Below are positions 62,682 through 64,000 of a DNA stretch of 64,000 nt, in pieces; position 1 is the stretch's first letter; the number at the start of each line of letters is the position of its first letter. The stretch spans positions 2,078,361 to 2,142,360 of the forward strand of contig NZ_AP018042.1 of assembly GCF_002356295.1 (NCBI RefSeq). Direction: 5' to 3'. This stretch comes from Labilibaculum antarcticum. GTDB lineage: Bacteria > Bacteroidota > Bacteroidia > Bacteroidales > Marinifilaceae. The translations under genes were made by a program, and so were the position numbers. The notes beneath the pieces were generated by a model that ran no database searches, was not told where the DNA came from, and was given only the letters and a program-made list of their open reading frames with translations.

Positions 62682-63914
62682 ATGATCAATCACTCAGTAC
62701 TTTATCATAAAATTCAAAAACAATTTATTACAACTTGGGCGAATTGTCCTGAGTATTTACCCCTTGATAAAAAACGGTTTTCCTATCTTGAAAAACGAAT
62801 ATGGGAAGCAAAATTCGATCGATTTATTCAGTTCGTTCAAACTGAATCGAATCTTGAACAGCCCAACAAAGCAGAAATACTAAGGCAATCTAAATTGTTT
62901 TTCGAAGAAGCTTTGTCCTACACCTCCGACCAAACTGAACTCATTTTTTCTGATGAAATGATTACGGCCACAAAAGATTTCATAAAAAAAGCATGGCAGT
63001 TCGACCCGGAATTGGCAAATGATGAAATTTTTCAGGCTTTGCGAAATGTATGGATCATGCTTGGTTTGCAATCATTTTTCGGGAAAGAAATTGCAATTAC
63101 ACCATCGCTTTTAGCATACAGCCTTTTGTATCCTTACACGGATAATTTAATTGATAATGCATCCATCGGGAAGGAAGAAAAGATCAATTTCTGCACCAGA
63201 TTTGCTTTGCGATTGGCGGGGAAACCCATAGAATCAAAATCCAGATCGGAATCCCGAATTTACGATTTGGTGGCAATGATAGAATCGGAGTTCGATCGGG
63301 AAATTTACCCGGAAGTGTACCATAGTCTGCTTGCAATTCACGATGCGCAAACAAAAAGTATTGCTTTACTTAGCAGCAAAGCTCTGCTTTCGGAAGCTGA
63401 AACCTTCGAGATTTGCATCGAAAAAGGAGCAACATCTGTAATCGCTGATGGCTATTTGGTGATGGGGAATTTAGACGAAACCCAATTTCATTTTTTGTAT
63501 GAATATGGCGCCTACCTTCAGATTCTAGACGACTTGCAAGATGCCCGACAAGATTATCTGGATGGAATCAGGACCTGTTTTTCGAGAAAATTACCTTACC
63601 GAAATTTGGACAAATTACTTTGCAAAACTTATTTTATGGGCAAAGCATTTCATCAAAACTTAAAAGATTTGTATCCAAACGAGATCTCTTTTCAGGGATT
63701 GATTCAAAAGAGTTTTGGCTTGCTGTTCCTGGTCTCAATATTCGAAAACCAGGAAGACTTCAGCAGCGATTTTATCCTGAAAATGGAAAAATATGCTCCT
63801 TTCCGATTTTCCTATCTGCACAAGCGAAAAGAAGATTTGGAACCCTTCCGGGATTTGATGTTGCAGAAAATGAAGGAATACAAAGATTCAATTGTCAAGC
63901 TTGAGAGCATCTAA
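62682..63914 (+). CDS. Class I isoprenoid-synthase-like protein
   Basis: The product is about 410 aa when started at MINHSVLYHKIQ (62682); a TTG four codons earlier is less likely. A helical protein with two acidic motifs in the spacing of class I prenyl synthases: SLLYPYTDNLIDNASIG near residue 150 and AYLQILDDLQDARQDYLDG near residue 284. The first lacks the regular DDxxD, reading TDNLIDN, so canonical prenyl-transfer activity is uncertain; a terpene synthase, squalene-synthase-like or metal-dependent enzyme is possible. It stands alone. Confidence 0.65.
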   Translation: MINHSVLYHKIQKQFITTWANCPEYLPLDKKRFSYLEKRIWEAKFDRFIQFVQTESNLEQPNKAEILRQSKLFFEEALSYTSDQTELIFSDEMITATKDFIKKAWQFDPELANDEIFQALRNVWIMLGLQSFFGKEIAITPSLLAYSLLYPYTDNLIDNASIGKEEKINFCTRFALRLAGKPIESKSRSESRIYDLVAMIESEFDREIYPEVYHSLLAIHDAQTKSIALLSSKALLSEAETFEICIEKGATSVIADGYLVMGNLDETQFHFLYEYGAYLQILDDLQDARQDYLDGIRTCFSRKLPYRNLDKLLCKTYFMGKAFHQNLKDLYPNEISFQGLIQKSFGLLFLVSIFENQEDFSSDFILKMEKYAPFRFSYLHKRKEDLEPFRDLMLQKMKEYKDSIVKLESI

Positions 63915-63921
63915 GCTTATC

Positions 63922-64000
63922 ATGAATATATATCACTGCAAATTGGAATTCCAACAAGTAGTAATGCTTTGCTTTATCGCTTTAATCATTAGTTACCAGA
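63922..64000 (+). CDS. Possible start of a small membrane or exported protein (cut by window end)
   Basis: An ATG 8 bp after the previous stop opens a frame that stays open to the edge (26 codons). The visible part runs MNIYHCKLEFQQVVML then CFIALIISYQ, which could be a signal or membrane helix. Too short to judge. Confidence 0.25.
   Translation, partial: MNIYHCKLEFQQVVMLCFIALIISYQ

Overview
The window looks like a chromosomal segment of an AT-rich marine or gut-type Bacteroidota, most like the Marinilabiliales/Marinifilaceae. The evidence is a SusC/SusD pair with ECF sigma factor and FecR-type anti-sigma, TTTG-N20-TAnnTTTG promoters, weak Shine-Dalgarno sequences, DUF4834, DUF3098, DUF5723 and DUF3352 proteins, and the ftsX-DUF3098-uppP-truB-queA gene order. 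The species call is inference.

Positions 1-22,700 (all minus strand) hold one large polysaccharide utilisation locus. Read in the direction of transcription it is: ECF sigma, FecR anti-sigma, SusC with an STN signalling domain, SusD, a GDPD/PI-PLC-like phosphodiesterase lipoprotein, a calcineurin-like phosphatase with a C-terminal PA14 domain, a Tat-exported (alpha/alpha)6 glycosidase, a Tat-exported GH125 alpha-1,6-mannosidase, a GH92 alpha-mannosidase with a PA14 domain, an alkaline phosphatase, a ROK kinase, a FucP-type sugar permease, a second (alpha/alpha)6 glycosidase lipoprotein, NagB, and a metallophosphatase cut by the window edge. Alpha-mannosidases, several phosphate-ester enzymes and a glucosamine-6-phosphate deaminase together suggest a phosphorylated mannose/glucosamine glycan, such as a phosphomannan, a phosphorylated N-glycan or a GPI-type glycan. 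A strong hairpin-plus-T-run on the plus strand in the susC leader suggests an antisense small RNA.

Positions 22,900-26,950 hold a mobilisable integrative element: a membrane protein of unknown function, a MobA relaxase, MobC, a palindrome-rich candidate oriT, a tyrosine integrase, phased short repeats, then tRNA-Leu(CAA). Positions 27,300-36,330 (plus strand) carry a dihydroorotate-dehydrogenase-like protein, an ALDH7-type dehydrogenase, a DUF3352/beta-propeller-like protein, a large lipoprotein and a DUF5723 outer-membrane protein.

Positions 36,450-40,663 (mostly minus strand) are a decaying or recombining polymorphic-toxin-like locus. It has one intact gene with a conserved N-terminal module, a second copy whose start is lost and which carries an in-frame TAG and a Hint domain, a 66-bp remnant of the same module, small multi-pass membrane proteins that may be immunity proteins (one frameshifted), and 13 perfect-length 21-bp repeats.

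Positions 40,980-64,000 are mostly core genes: glyS, a nitrilase-family hydrolase, a C45-like Ntn hydrolase, then an unusual teichoic-acid-like cluster (YfhO, two CDP-glycerol glycerophosphotransferases, TagD, and a divergent flippase). These are followed by ftsX, DUF3098, uppP, truB, queA, a truncated globin, a Crp/Fnr regulator divergent from NifX-like, CoA-binding and DUF1847 genes, a TapB/DUF3108-like protein, a D-2-hydroxyacid dehydrogenase and an isoprenoid-synthase-like protein.
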